Shown in pieces: positions 1 to 7,485 of a DNA stretch of 64,000 nt. How positions within the stretch are numbered: the stretch's first letter is position 1; each line of letters starts with the position of its first letter. Source of the DNA: Actinacidiphila cocklensis (GTDB lineage Bacteria; Actinomycetota; Actinomycetes; Streptomycetales; Streptomycetaceae); the NCBI RefSeq assembly GCF_907177275.1, contig NZ_CAJSLV010000103.1:186001-250000 (forward strand), given 5' to 3'. Below the pieces are notes generated by a model. The model saw only the letters and a list, made by a program, of their open reading frames with translations. It did no database searches and was not told the origin of the DNA. A program made the translations under genes and the position numbers.

Positions 1-155
1 GGCTCGCCGCCCGCGCTGCCGCAGACCACGTCCCCGTCACCCTCGACGTCACCCCCCGTGTCCTCCACGTCTTCCAGGCGTTCGCCGCGCTTCTCGAGGA
101 AGGCGAGGACGCCCTCACCCGCGCCGCCGCGTTCCTGCACACCCACACCCACTGA
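1..155 (+). CDS. Alpha/beta hydrolase, C-terminal fragment cut by the window edge
   Basis: The frame starting at base 3 is open from the window edge to a TGA at 153-155. It encodes about 50 residues including DVTPRVLHVFQAF followed by an alanine-rich helix and a His/Thr tail. This resembles the C-terminal end of alpha/beta-hydrolase-fold esterases, where the catalytic histidine follows a short DV-P-V-H type segment. The histidine in RVLHVF is the likely catalytic residue. The start codon, oxyanion hole and nucleophile lie outside the window. The SDR gene follows after 22 bases on the same strand, so the two may be co-transcribed. Confidence 0.6.
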   Translation, partial: LAARAAADHVPVTLDVTPRVLHVFQAFAALLEEGEDALTRAAAFLHTHTH

Positions 156-177
156 CCACCGACAAGGACCCGCTCGC

Positions 178-897
178 ATGGACCTCACCGACAGAGTCGT
201 CCTGATCACCGGCGCCTCCTCGGGCATCGGCGCCGCCACCGCCCGCGCCGCCGCCGACGCCGGCGCCCGCGTGGTGCTGGCCGCCCGGCGTACCGAACGG
301 ATCAACGCCCTCGCCGGCGACCTGCCCCACGCCCTCCCTGTCACCTGCGACGTGACCGACCCCAGCCAGATCCGTGCCGCGGTCGGGGCAGGAGTGGACC
401 ACTTCGGCCGCCTCGACGCCCTGGTCAACAACGCCGGCCAGGGCCTGCACCTGCCTCTGGAGGACGTCGACCCCGACGACTTCCGCGCCGTCCTGGACCT
501 CAACGTGATCGCCCCGCTGGTGGCGATGCAGGCGGTGCTGCCCGTCATGCGCGCGCAAGGAGGAGGCGCCATCGTCAACGTCAGCTCCGCCACCACCCAG
601 ATGGTCCTGCCAGGACTCGGTGCCTACGCGGCCGGCAAGGCCGCCCTGAACCAGCTCTCCGCCACCGCGCGCACGGAACTGGCCGCAGACGGCATCAGGG
701 TCTCCACCGTCCTCCCCTTCGTCACCGCCACCGAGTTCCACCAGACCCTGCGCGCCGGAGCCGTCGTCCCCGCCGCCGCCGACTTCCCCGTACACACCGC
801 GGAACAGGTCGCCGCCGCGATCCTCGACCTCATCCGTACCGGACAGGCCGAAACCAGCCTCCTAGCACCCGGCATCGGCAACCCGGAGCGCCCCTGA
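178..897 (+). CDS. Short-chain dehydrogenase/reductase (classical SDR)
   Basis: A 239-residue classical SDR, a cytosolic NAD(P)-dependent oxidoreductase. The N-terminal Rossmann motif TGASSGIG is at about residues 11-18, the structural NNAG motif at about 83-86, a catalytic serine in NVSSA at about 136-140, and the catalytic YAAGK (Tyr-x-x-x-Lys) at about 151-155. The length is typical of the family. The ATG at 178 is chosen because the dinucleotide fold begins within ten residues of it and AAGGA lies about ten bases upstream. The arginines in AARRT after beta-2 suggest NADP(H) preference (inference). The substrate cannot be told from sequence. It may share an operon with the hydrolase fragment upstream. 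Confidence 0.9.
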   Translation: MDLTDRVVLITGASSGIGAATARAAADAGARVVLAARRTERINALAGDLPHALPVTCDVTDPSQIRAAVGAGVDHFGRLDALVNNAGQGLHLPLEDVDPDDFRAVLDLNVIAPLVAMQAVLPVMRAQGGGAIVNVSSATTQMVLPGLGAYAAGKAALNQLSATARTELAADGIRVSTVLPFVTATEFHQTLRAGAVVPAAADFPVHTAEQVAAAILDLIRTGQAETSLLAPGIGNPERP

Positions 898-974
898 CCG
901 ATCGCCCACGGTGCGGGAACGGGCGGGGAGGGGCGACGCCGAATCATGGGCGTCGCACGACGTGCTCCGGTACA

Positions 975-1500
975 TTAGGCGTGCTTGATGCGCTGGCGGA
1001 GTTCGACCAGCCGGACCAGATTGGCGCCGTCTCCGGGGGAGCCGGCGAGGCCCTTCTCCTTCGCAAGCGCGATCAGGGTGGGGAGGAAGCCGGCACGATC
1101 GGTCGTGCTGTGCACGATGTTGGCGATCCGCACGACCGAAGACCACACTCCCTGCTCGGCGAGGCCGATGACGGCGGTTTCCACGACGTTGCGAACCCGC
1201 AGGGTGCCTTCGTACTCGTCGCCTGCGGGGAGGGCCGGGTCCCCCTCGGTGGCCGGTCGGCCCAGGTTCCCCGGCAAGCCTATGCTTCCCGCTGCGACCA
1301 GCGGCTTTCCGGTTCCCGCCAGTGCCTCGCCGTACGCGAGCATGATCGGGAGCTCCGCGGCGGCCACGGCGTCGATCCCGCCGGAGGGAAGCAGGTCCGG
1401 CCTGGGCGCGACGTGGATGACGCCGTCTGAGTCCCCGGCTGCCTCCTTGAGTCCGTCGAGATCACGGAGGTCGGGGACGGCGGGAGGTGACCCTCCGCGC
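975..1500 (-). pseudogene. Remnant of an atypical (extended) SDR / NAD-dependent epimerase-like gene
   Basis: The reverse strand encodes a central piece of an extended SDR: DLRDLDGLKEAAGDSDGVIH, then GEALAGTGKPLVAAGS, then RNVVETAVIGLAEQGVWSSVVRIANIVHS, ending in SPGDGAN and a short unrelated tail before a stop at 975. Full members of this family have an N-terminal GxxGxxG Rossmann motif about 60 residues before the DGVIH segment and over 80 further residues after the PGDGAN motif. Both are missing. A GTG at 1367 opens the longest intact piece, but homology-like sequence continues upstream of it in frame. I read this as a decayed gene truncated at both ends. Confidence 0.65.
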
Positions 1501-1583
1501 AGCGGGCGGGCAGGGTCCTGAGCGGCGGCGCCTGGGAACCGCGGTCGACGAGGTGCTCACGGAGGTTCCTGTCGTCGTCCGGG

Positions 1584-3035
1584 TCAGGTCGCGGGGGTGG
1601 TGTGCCAGTCGGGATGGCCCGGCATCGGTGGGGTGACAGGGGAGTAGAGCCAGGAGTCGAGGAAGCCGGAGAGATCACGGCCGGCCACCTGGGAGGCGAG
1701 GCGGACGAAGTCGGCTGTGGTGGCCGAACTGTCCCGGTGCTTGAGCACCCAGTCGTGTTCGACGCGCTGGAACGCGCGGTCGCCGATCTCTTCGCGCAGC
1801 GCGTAGAGGACCAACGATCCCCCGTCGTAGATGTTGGGGCGGAAGAGGCTGAGCCCGACGCCGGGGGTCGGCGCCTTGGGCGCTGCCGGTGGGCCGCCGG
1901 CGGCCCGTACCGCGTCCGAGTCCTGGTAGGCGGCCAGCATGCGATGGTCCAGCGTGGGGCCGCCCCGCTGCTCGCCGTAGAGGGTCTCGTACCAGGTGGC
2001 GTGGCCCTCGTTGAGCCACACGTCCGCCCAGCGGTTCGGGGAGACGCTGTCGCCGAACCACTGGTGGGACAGTTCGTGGACCATCAGCGACTGGACGTAC
2101 CATGCGGGCACGTCGGTTCGGGTGAAGAGGTTCTTTTCGAAGATCGGCAGGGTCTGGGTCTCCAGTTCCGCGCCGATGTGGGTGTCGGTGACCAGCAGCC
2201 CATAGGTCTCGAAGGGGAAGCTGACGCCGAGTTGTTTCTCCATCCAGCTGATCTGGCCAGGCGTCATCTCCAGCCAGGGTTCGAGCGCCGCGGCCTCCGA
2301 TACTGGCACGACGTCGCGCATCGGCAGACCGCGCGGTCCCTGCCGGTGCAGGATCGTCGAGTCGCCGAGGGAGATCTGCATGAGGTCGGTGGCCATGGGG
2401 TGTTCGCCTCGGTACACCGATGTGGTGGTCGCGCCGTGCCGGGTGTGGGAAATGAGTACACCGTTGGCGGCCGCGGTGACATCGGCGGGCGCGGTGATCC
2501 GGTAGGTGAAGTAGGCCTTGTCCGACGGATGATCGTTGCTGGGGATCACCCGGTGCGCGGCATCGGGTTCGTTGAGTAGTTCGAGCCCGTCCGGGTTGGG
2601 GATCCAGCCACCCGTCATGCTGTTGCCTGTCGGGTCGTTCGAGTGGCTGATGCTGATCTGCAGATGCTGGCCAGCCCGTACGGGGTGGGCGGGGGTGAGC
2701 ACCAGGTCCTCGCCGACCGTTGCGAAGGGCACCCGGCGGCCGTTGACCTCCACCCAGTGAACCGTGCCGTGGGTGTAGTCGAGGTTGATGGTGTGCAGCC
2801 GGGAGGTCGCCGTCGCGTCGATCCGCGTCACGGTGTCGACGGGGCTGGTGTTGTCCCCGCTGTAGGTGAGGGAGATGTCGTAGGAGCGGACGTCGTAGCC
2901 GAAGTTGCCCAGGTCGGGGAAGAGAGGGTCGCCGATTCCGGAGGCCGGGGGAGACCCGGGCAGGCCCGCGGCTATGAGCGCGATGGAAGCGGCTGCGAGC
3001 AGCCCAAGTTGCCCACCACGTAATATGTTTCGCAT
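1584..3035 (-). CDS. Secreted M1-family zinc metallopeptidase (aminopeptidase-like)
   Basis: 483 residues with an N-terminal export signal (basic MRNILRGG, hydrophobic core to about residue 25, AGLPGSPPASG cleavage region). The zinc motif HELSHQWFGDSV with downstream NRWADVWLNEG (HExxH-x18-E) is the M1 signature. The exopeptidase loop normally GAMEN appears as GAELETQ at about 290-296, so strict aminopeptidase specificity is uncertain. At about 480 residues it lacks the long C-terminal helical domain of PepN, as short secreted streptomycete members do. The ATG at 3035 is chosen because the signal peptide starts there; no clear Shine-Dalgarno sequence precedes it, so the mRNA may have a very short leader. 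Confidence 0.88.
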   Translation of the reverse strand: MRNILRGGQLGLLAAASIALIAAGLPGSPPASGIGDPLFPDLGNFGYDVRSYDISLTYSGDNTSPVDTVTRIDATATSRLHTINLDYTHGTVHWVEVNGRRVPFATVGEDLVLTPAHPVRAGQHLQISISHSNDPTGNSMTGGWIPNPDGLELLNEPDAAHRVIPSNDHPSDKAYFTYRITAPADVTAAANGVLISHTRHGATTTSVYRGEHPMATDLMQISLGDSTILHRQGPRGLPMRDVVPVSEAAALEPWLEMTPGQISWMEKQLGVSFPFETYGLLVTDTHIGAELETQTLPIFEKNLFTRTDVPAWYVQSLMVHELSHQWFGDSVSPNRWADVWLNEGHATWYETLYGEQRGGPTLDHRMLAAYQDSDAVRAAGGPPAAPKAPTPGVGLSLFRPNIYDGGSLVLYALREEIGDRAFQRVEHDWVLKHRDSSATTADFVRLASQVAGRDLSGFLDSWLYSPVTPPMPGHPDWHTTPAT

Positions 3036-3340
3036 GGTTGCAGTGTGACAGACGTGTCGCCGTGGAGCCTGTCCGCCGGCACGAAGTGCCGGACGGCTCT
3101 TTGCGTTGGCCACGAGAGTTCCCACGACGATGTGCGACAGCTGGACGGCCTACCCGGTCTTGTGCGCGGGCAGGTCCTTTGTCTGGACAGTCACTCGTAA
3201 AATCGTCGGACCCGGGGGTCCCGGGTATGGCGGTGAGCTTGTCGCCGTCTGATGGCTCAAAGAACTTGGCCGCCCGGAACGCCGCGACGACTCGACCGCT
3301 AATGGGGATACGCGACTCGATCGCTGTGTAGGACAAGGTC
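3036..3340. other. Noncoding stretch between M1 peptidase and pseudogene
   Basis: About 305 bases between the divergent peptidase gene and the coiled-coil pseudogene. I see no convincing gene, RNA or strong promoter here. A stop (TAG) lies just upstream of the ATG used for the pseudogene, so its missing N-terminal part is not encoded in this interval in frame. Confidence 0.4.
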
Positions 3341-4459
3341 ATGTTCGCCCTGACCAATAGCGCCCTCATGGAACTGCGGCTGGCCAAGAACCTGCTGGAC
3401 GAGCAACTGAAGAAAAAGAAGGCCGAGTACGCGAACGTCACTCAGTTCCTGCAAGCCTCCGACTTCGACTTCGTCGTCTGCCCGCGCTGCATGCAGCGCC
3501 TGGAGAACAGGCCCGTCCCCGCCGACCACTGCGTCGTGTGCCTGCAGCCTGATCCGCGCGACGCCGACGTCGACCCCGACGTCGTGCAGCAGACCCGCAG
3601 AGCGCTGGAGGAACAACTTCAGGACGCCAGCGCAGTCCAGGACGCCGACATGCAGGTCCTGCAACGTGCACAAGAGGCCGCCGAGCAGGCCGAATTCCGT
3701 GCCACCACCCTGCGCCGCCAGCTCGATGCGCTGACCCGGAACACAGTCGCACCCCGCTTCGAGGCGATCGCGCAGTCCAGCGCCCGAGTAGCCACGCTCA
3801 AAGCGACCATCGACGCAGTGGCACAGCTACGCGACTTCTGGACTCGCGCCCGCTCGATCAACCAGACCGTCCGCGACATCGCCGCCGAACGCAAGGAACT
3901 CACCGCGGCGTTCAAAGCCCGTACCGCAGACCTCCAGAGCCGACAGACCCTAGTCGCGGAACTCTGCACATCCTTCCGCACGATCCTCGAGGACTTTCAA
4001 CCGCCATGGGAGGTGGAGTCAGCGGTCGTGGACCCCGACTCGTATCTGCCGGTCGTCACGACACGCAGTTCGAGAAAATCCAGGCGTCCGGCGGCGGCAT
4101 CAGCGTGCGTCAACCTTGCCTACAGTCTGGCGCTCTTCGAGTTTGGCCTGACCCACCCTGACGTGCTGGTCCCCTCCTTCCTGATCATCGACTCCCCACG
4201 AAGGGTGTTCGGCAACAACCCCGAAGGCTAGGAAACCAGCCGCCGAATCTACAACCGCTTCAAAGACCCGGCTCGCACCTATGGTGAGGCCCTGCAATTG
4301 ATCGTCGCCGACAACGACACAGCGCCCGTTCCCAGCGACACCTTCGGCAAGATCGAACTCGACTACATCAACCCATTGGTCCCCGGCATCGTCCATCCCG
4401 GCCCCGGCCACACAGCCCGCATCGAAGAGGAGACTGTCGAAGGCAGCGCATCCTCCTGA
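3341..4459 (+). pseudogene. Decayed coiled-coil ATPase-associated gene with compensating frameshifts and an internal stop
   Basis: The frame from ATG 3341 encodes a zinc-finger-like pair (CPRC at about 47-50, CVVC at about 64-67), then a long coiled coil. Near 4060 the frame is lost: the alternative frame reads DTQFEKIQASGGGIS, and after about 4105 the original frame resumes with CVNLAYSLALFEF. The reading then ends at TAG 4229-4231 inside FLIIDSPRRVFGNNPEG, but the same frame continues beyond the TAG with RRIYNRFKDP and LQLIVADND to a TGA at 4457-4459. LIIDSP followed by IVADND looks like the Walker B/D-loop end of an SMC/RecN-like ATPase. The Walker A half is absent. I conclude it is a dead gene. 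Confidence 0.75.
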
Positions 4460-5154
4460 CCGCACCGTCCTCCATCAGCGCATCTCCAGGTTGTCCAGTG
4501 CGGCGCTGCTCCGGGAGTGTCGTGGGCGCATGACCACCGGCCCCGCGTCCCACCGAGTGCTCACCGCAGTTCTGGACGGCCATCACCTGTCTCCAAGTCC
4601 GCGGCCCATCCTCCCCAAGCGCCCACGACCGGGAGGACTGAAGCACGGGCGCGGACCCGCACCGGCGAAGGCGCTAAACGGCACCACGCGAGTCAACCCG
4701 CCAGAGGTACCGGCAGAGAAGGGCCATAGGGCCGGCGAACCGCGAAGGTCACCGCCGCGGCCGGCGACTACGACGTCCGGGTGGAGCTCGCACACACCGA
4801 CGCAGCCGCCCGTTCACCAGCGCGATCATCGCTAGGTACCGAGGCAGGCGCGAGATCTGTCGAGACCGGACAGCCCCGACCTCGCCGGACGGTCTCGGCG
4901 CGGTGGTCGCCATTGGCCCGTCGACCGAAAAGCAATAACAGAAGCTGACCAGGTGTCACGCACGCCTGTCCACCGGTTGTCCACCGAGGCCCACCACGCC
5001 CGCCCGACCTATCCCGCTAGATGAGCGAAAGCCCAGGTCAAAGGCCCGGGTCATCCATACGATCACGGAAATCAAATCTGTGACCTACGCATTGCGATGC
5101 GTAGACCACCCGTGTCCGTTCAGTCCGGATTCCAAGGCCAACAGAGACAAGAAA
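4460..5154. other. Noncoding left flank of the integrated element
   Basis: About 700 bases without a convincing gene on either strand. The only structure I recognise is near the right end: a possible relic attachment sequence (5031-5104) and then the hairpin and tRNA 3' copy of attL. Confidence 0.5.
5031..5104. repeat. Possible relic attachment site: degenerate copy of hairpin plus tRNA-Thr core
   Basis: GCCCAGGTCA at 5031-5040 followed by GACCTACGCATT at 5082-5093 repeats, with divergence, the order seen at attL: the CCCCAGGTCA hairpin at 5155 and GACCTACGCATT at 5215. The second block is also part of an inverted repeat, CTACGCAT at 5085-5092 and ATGCGTAG at 5097-5104 with a 4-base loop. 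It could be a decayed attachment site from an earlier insertion at the same tRNA gene, or chance similarity plus a hairpin. The rest of the tRNA T-arm is not recognisable. Confidence 0.35.
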
Positions 5155-5180
5155 CCCCAGGTCAGAGGCCTGACCTGGGG
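5155..5180 (-). terminator. Hairpin downstream of the displaced tRNA-Thr 3' end
   Basis: A perfect 10-bp stem, CCCCAGGTCA at 5155-5164 and TGACCTGGGG at 5171-5180 with a 6-base loop. On the minus strand it is followed by TTTCTT. It stands in the position of the original tRNA-Thr terminator, separated from the tRNA when the element inserted. Confidence 0.75.
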
Positions 5181-5188
5181 CTCACCGT

Positions 5189-5232
5189 GGAGCCGCCTTC
5201 GGGATTCGAACCCGAGACCTACGCATTACGAG
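5189..5232 (-). repeat. attL: 44-bp copy of the 3' half of tRNA-Thr(CGT)
   Basis: Bases 5189-5232 are identical to 31273-31316, which cover the 3' end, T-arm, variable region and part of the anticodon arm of the intact tRNA-Thr. Identity stops abruptly at 5233. This is the pattern left by tyrosine-recombinase integration into the 3' half of a tRNA gene. Confidence 0.93.
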
Positions 5233-5348
5233 AGCTGCCAAGATCATGTCCGGTGGTGCTGGGCGGTGCCACCGAATCCCGTCTTCCCAGGTCAGAAACT
5301 TGCGACCCCGATCGGTGTGATGCCTAGTCCAGCCGTTGCCGCCCCGTC

Positions 5349-5369
5349 CGCTCACGCACCGCTCACGCA
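5349..5369 (+). repeat. Putative integrase arm-binding repeats, left end
   Basis: Two direct copies of CGCTCACGCA at 5349-5358 and 5360-5369, one base apart, about 115 bases inside attL. The same pair with the same spacing occurs at 31161-31181 inside attR. Short direct repeats flanking the core on both sides are typical arm sites of tyrosine integrases. Confidence 0.7.
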
Positions 5370-5504
5370 CTTGGGACGTTTGACAGCCTGTTGCAGCAGA
5401 GCCCGAGCCTCTGGGCTCCCGAGACGAAGAGCGCAGCGCGCATGGCCGCCACCATCGTTTCTCTGTTGTCCTACGCGCCCCCTCGTCAGGGGTTCACCGA
5501 ACCG

Positions 5505-6893
5505 CTACGGCGACAGGCCAGCAGCGAAGTCGCCTGGCGGACTCGCATCAGTTTCCGCAGGCCCGATCGCCGCAGGGCAGACATGTCGGGGGCAAGCATG
5601 CTCGATGCGCGCCGTCGAGTCGTCCGTACGGAGGAAGAGGACGAATTCGCATCCGCCCATCATTCCGTGCTGCTGCACCAGCACCCGCAGGCTGGAGATC
5701 TGGGCCGCGCTCGTCGCCCGCTTGAGGACGATCGGTGTGGGGTGACCGGCGATGGAGAAGGTCCTGACCATAGGGGCCTGTCGCATTCCGAGCTGCCATG
5801 TGAGCCAGCTGCTGACGACAACGCCGCTACCGCGAAGGACGTCCTTGTCCACCGTGAGCCGGACGCCAAAGACGTTTCCCGCAGGATCGACGGCCATCCT
5901 CGCCGGCCGTGCCGGCTTGCTTTCCTCGATCGGTGTAGCACCTCGCGCGACCAGCTCAATCAAGCCATCCTCCGTGATGCCCACCCTGTCGTCCAACAGG
6001 CATTGGTGCAGGCGCCACAGGGTCACCGGGTAGCGCTCACCGACCTTCACGAACAGAGCGTCCTTGGGCAGCGGCCCCAGTTCGGTCAGCACAGCGACGA
6101 AGGCCTCCACGGCGTTCGGGTACGGAGTGACGTTCAGGTGAGGCCATTCGGCCAGCGCCCACTTGCCCTCCAGACGGAGCTGCACGAACCTCTCGTCCCG
6201 CCTGAGCGCCTCGGCGACGGCGGGCTTCCGCCTGATCCCAGTCGGCTCCAGCAACTCCTCCGCTCGGCAGGGCTCGCCATGCGCCAGGAGGAAAAGGTAG
6301 GCCGCGTCCCTTCCGCGGGCGCGACGGCGCAGCCAAGTTCCCCCGAAGCCAGGCACCAGAGGGCTATCCGGATGTCCGAGCAGATCCAGCAAGGGGACCT
6401 CGTCCGGTACTCCGGCAGCCGCGAAGGTCACCGCTACGTCCTCCCCACGCAGCGGCGCCTCCTCCACTCCTCGCCGAAGCAGCACTTCCAGGCCGCCAGG
6501 TCTGCGGGTCCACCAGCCGCGCAGACGACCAGCCCACGTCAATGGGTGCTCAGCCCCGACAGCTTCGACAAGAGGCCCCACACCCACCTGGTCGCGTACG
6601 CCCAACACCGCCGCCACCTCGCACTGGGCCACTGCCGAGCGCTCGGTGAGTGTGGTGAGCCGATCACGCCAGTCACCCACAAAGGCGTCGGCGAAGGCGC
6701 AGAGATGCTCCTGCGCCTTCAGAAGCAACTGGCGGACCCGTTCGCGGCTCACCTCATGCTCCTGCCCGATACTTCCGAGGGTCTTCCCGTCGGCACGATC
6801 CTCGATCATGCGACGCGACCGGGCAGGAAGCGCACCGAAAGCAACTTGAAGCCAGTCGTCATCCCTCGTCACGGCGGAGCCCCGTTCAGCCAT
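5505..6893 (-). CDS. Sigma-70 region 4-like DNA-binding protein of the defence block
   Basis: About 462 residues from ATG 6893 (a GTG at 6908 is an alternative). Near the N-terminus, LPARSRRMIEDRADGKTLGSIGQEHEVSRERVRQLLLKA matches the helix-turn-helix of sigma factor region 4.2 (SRERVRQ). The remaining 400 residues look like several winged-helix modules, with EALRRDERFVQL and GERYPVTLWRLHQCLLDDRVG, then a C-terminal domain I cannot name. It lacks sigma region 2, so it is unlikely to be a sigma factor; a DNA-recognition subunit or regulator is more plausible (inference). Its ATG overlaps the end of the preceding gene by 8 bases, so it is the last gene of the helicase/ATPase operon. Confidence 0.75.
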   Translation of the reverse strand: MAERGSAVTRDDDWLQVAFGALPARSRRMIEDRADGKTLGSIGQEHEVSRERVRQLLLKAQEHLCAFADAFVGDWRDRLTTLTERSAVAQCEVAAVLGVRDQVGVGPLVEAVGAEHPLTWAGRLRGWWTRRPGGLEVLLRRGVEEAPLRGEDVAVTFAAAGVPDEVPLLDLLGHPDSPLVPGFGGTWLRRRARGRDAAYLFLLAHGEPCRAEELLEPTGIRRKPAVAEALRRDERFVQLRLEGKWALAEWPHLNVTPYPNAVEAFVAVLTELGPLPKDALFVKVGERYPVTLWRLHQCLLDDRVGITEDGLIELVARGATPIEESKPARPARMAVDPAGNVFGVRLTVDKDVLRGSGVVVSSWLTWQLGMRQAPMVRTFSIAGHPTPIVLKRATSAAQISSLRVLVQQHGMMGGCEFVLFLRTDDSTARIEHACPRHVCPAAIGPAETDASPPGDFAAGLSP

Positions 6894-7485
6894 CGGTGAC
6901 GTGCGCACTGATCAGACCAAGCCGCTTCGCGATCCGCTCGTTAGTCGCCTTCTGCTCCGGGGTGATCCTCCGAACGAACGAGTCCACCGTGCAGATGACC
7001 CACTGCAGGGCGTCGCCGCCAGCCTGTGATGCGATGGCCGCCCACGCGAGATGCTTGAAGTCGCGCATGGGGCCCCAGGCGAAGCGCCGCTCCATCTCCT
7101 CGTCGTCCTCGTGGCGAATCGTCACGCAGAGCGGCTTGATATCGAGCGTCTCAAGGTCGACGTTCCAGCCGTGACCAAGGGCCTTGTCGACGAGTGCACT
7201 GACCGGAGTGGCCGGCTTGACCACGAGCGGAGCCCACTTGCCCACCCCGTAGGTCGCCCGGATGTACTCCTTCATGGGCCTGTCCTTGAGCCACGGCCGG
7301 ACGTTCTCCGGCTTCCCGATGAACGGGAGGAGTCGTCCTCCCACCTCGGGGTCGGAGGTCCATGCCTGATAGTGACGGGTGCGCTCGGTGTCCGTGAGAT
7401 AGGTCCAGTTGAGGTCGGCGGCCCGCATGTAGAGGAGACGCACGACTTCTTCTTCCAGGTCCGAGGGGATCGCGTACTTGGTCAT
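6886..7485 (-). CDS. Unknown 199-residue protein linked to the Mrr-helicase
   Basis: 199 residues, soluble, mixed alpha/beta, with no signal peptide or membrane segment. I do not recognise a family. Visible features are an acidic N-terminus, a WTYLTDTERTRHYQAW segment at about 27-42 that recalls small DNA-associated helical domains, and a C-terminal helix with FVRRITPEQKATNERIAKRLGL. Its ATG overlaps the helicase stop in an ATGA (7482-7485) and its 3' end overlaps the sigma-like gene by 8 bases. This coupling implies fixed stoichiometry with the ATPase and helicase, as expected for a complex. Confidence 0.8.
   Translation of the reverse strand: MTKYAIPSDLEEEVVRLLYMRAADLNWTYLTDTERTRHYQAWTSDPEVGGRLLPFIGKPENVRPWLKDRPMKEYIRATYGVGKWAPLVVKPATPVSALVDKALGHGWNVDLETLDIKPLCVTIRHEDDEEMERRFAWGPMRDFKHLAWAAIASQAGGDALQWVICTVDSFVRRITPEQKATNERIAKRLGLISAHVTDG

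Noticed and set aside
5189..5232. A second tRNA-Thr gene
   Set aside because: Only the 3' half is present; the 5' acceptor strand and D-arm are missing, so it is an attachment-site copy.
5505..6893. An alternative sigma factor
   Set aside because: Only a region 4-like helix is present; region 2, needed for core binding and -10 recognition, is absent.
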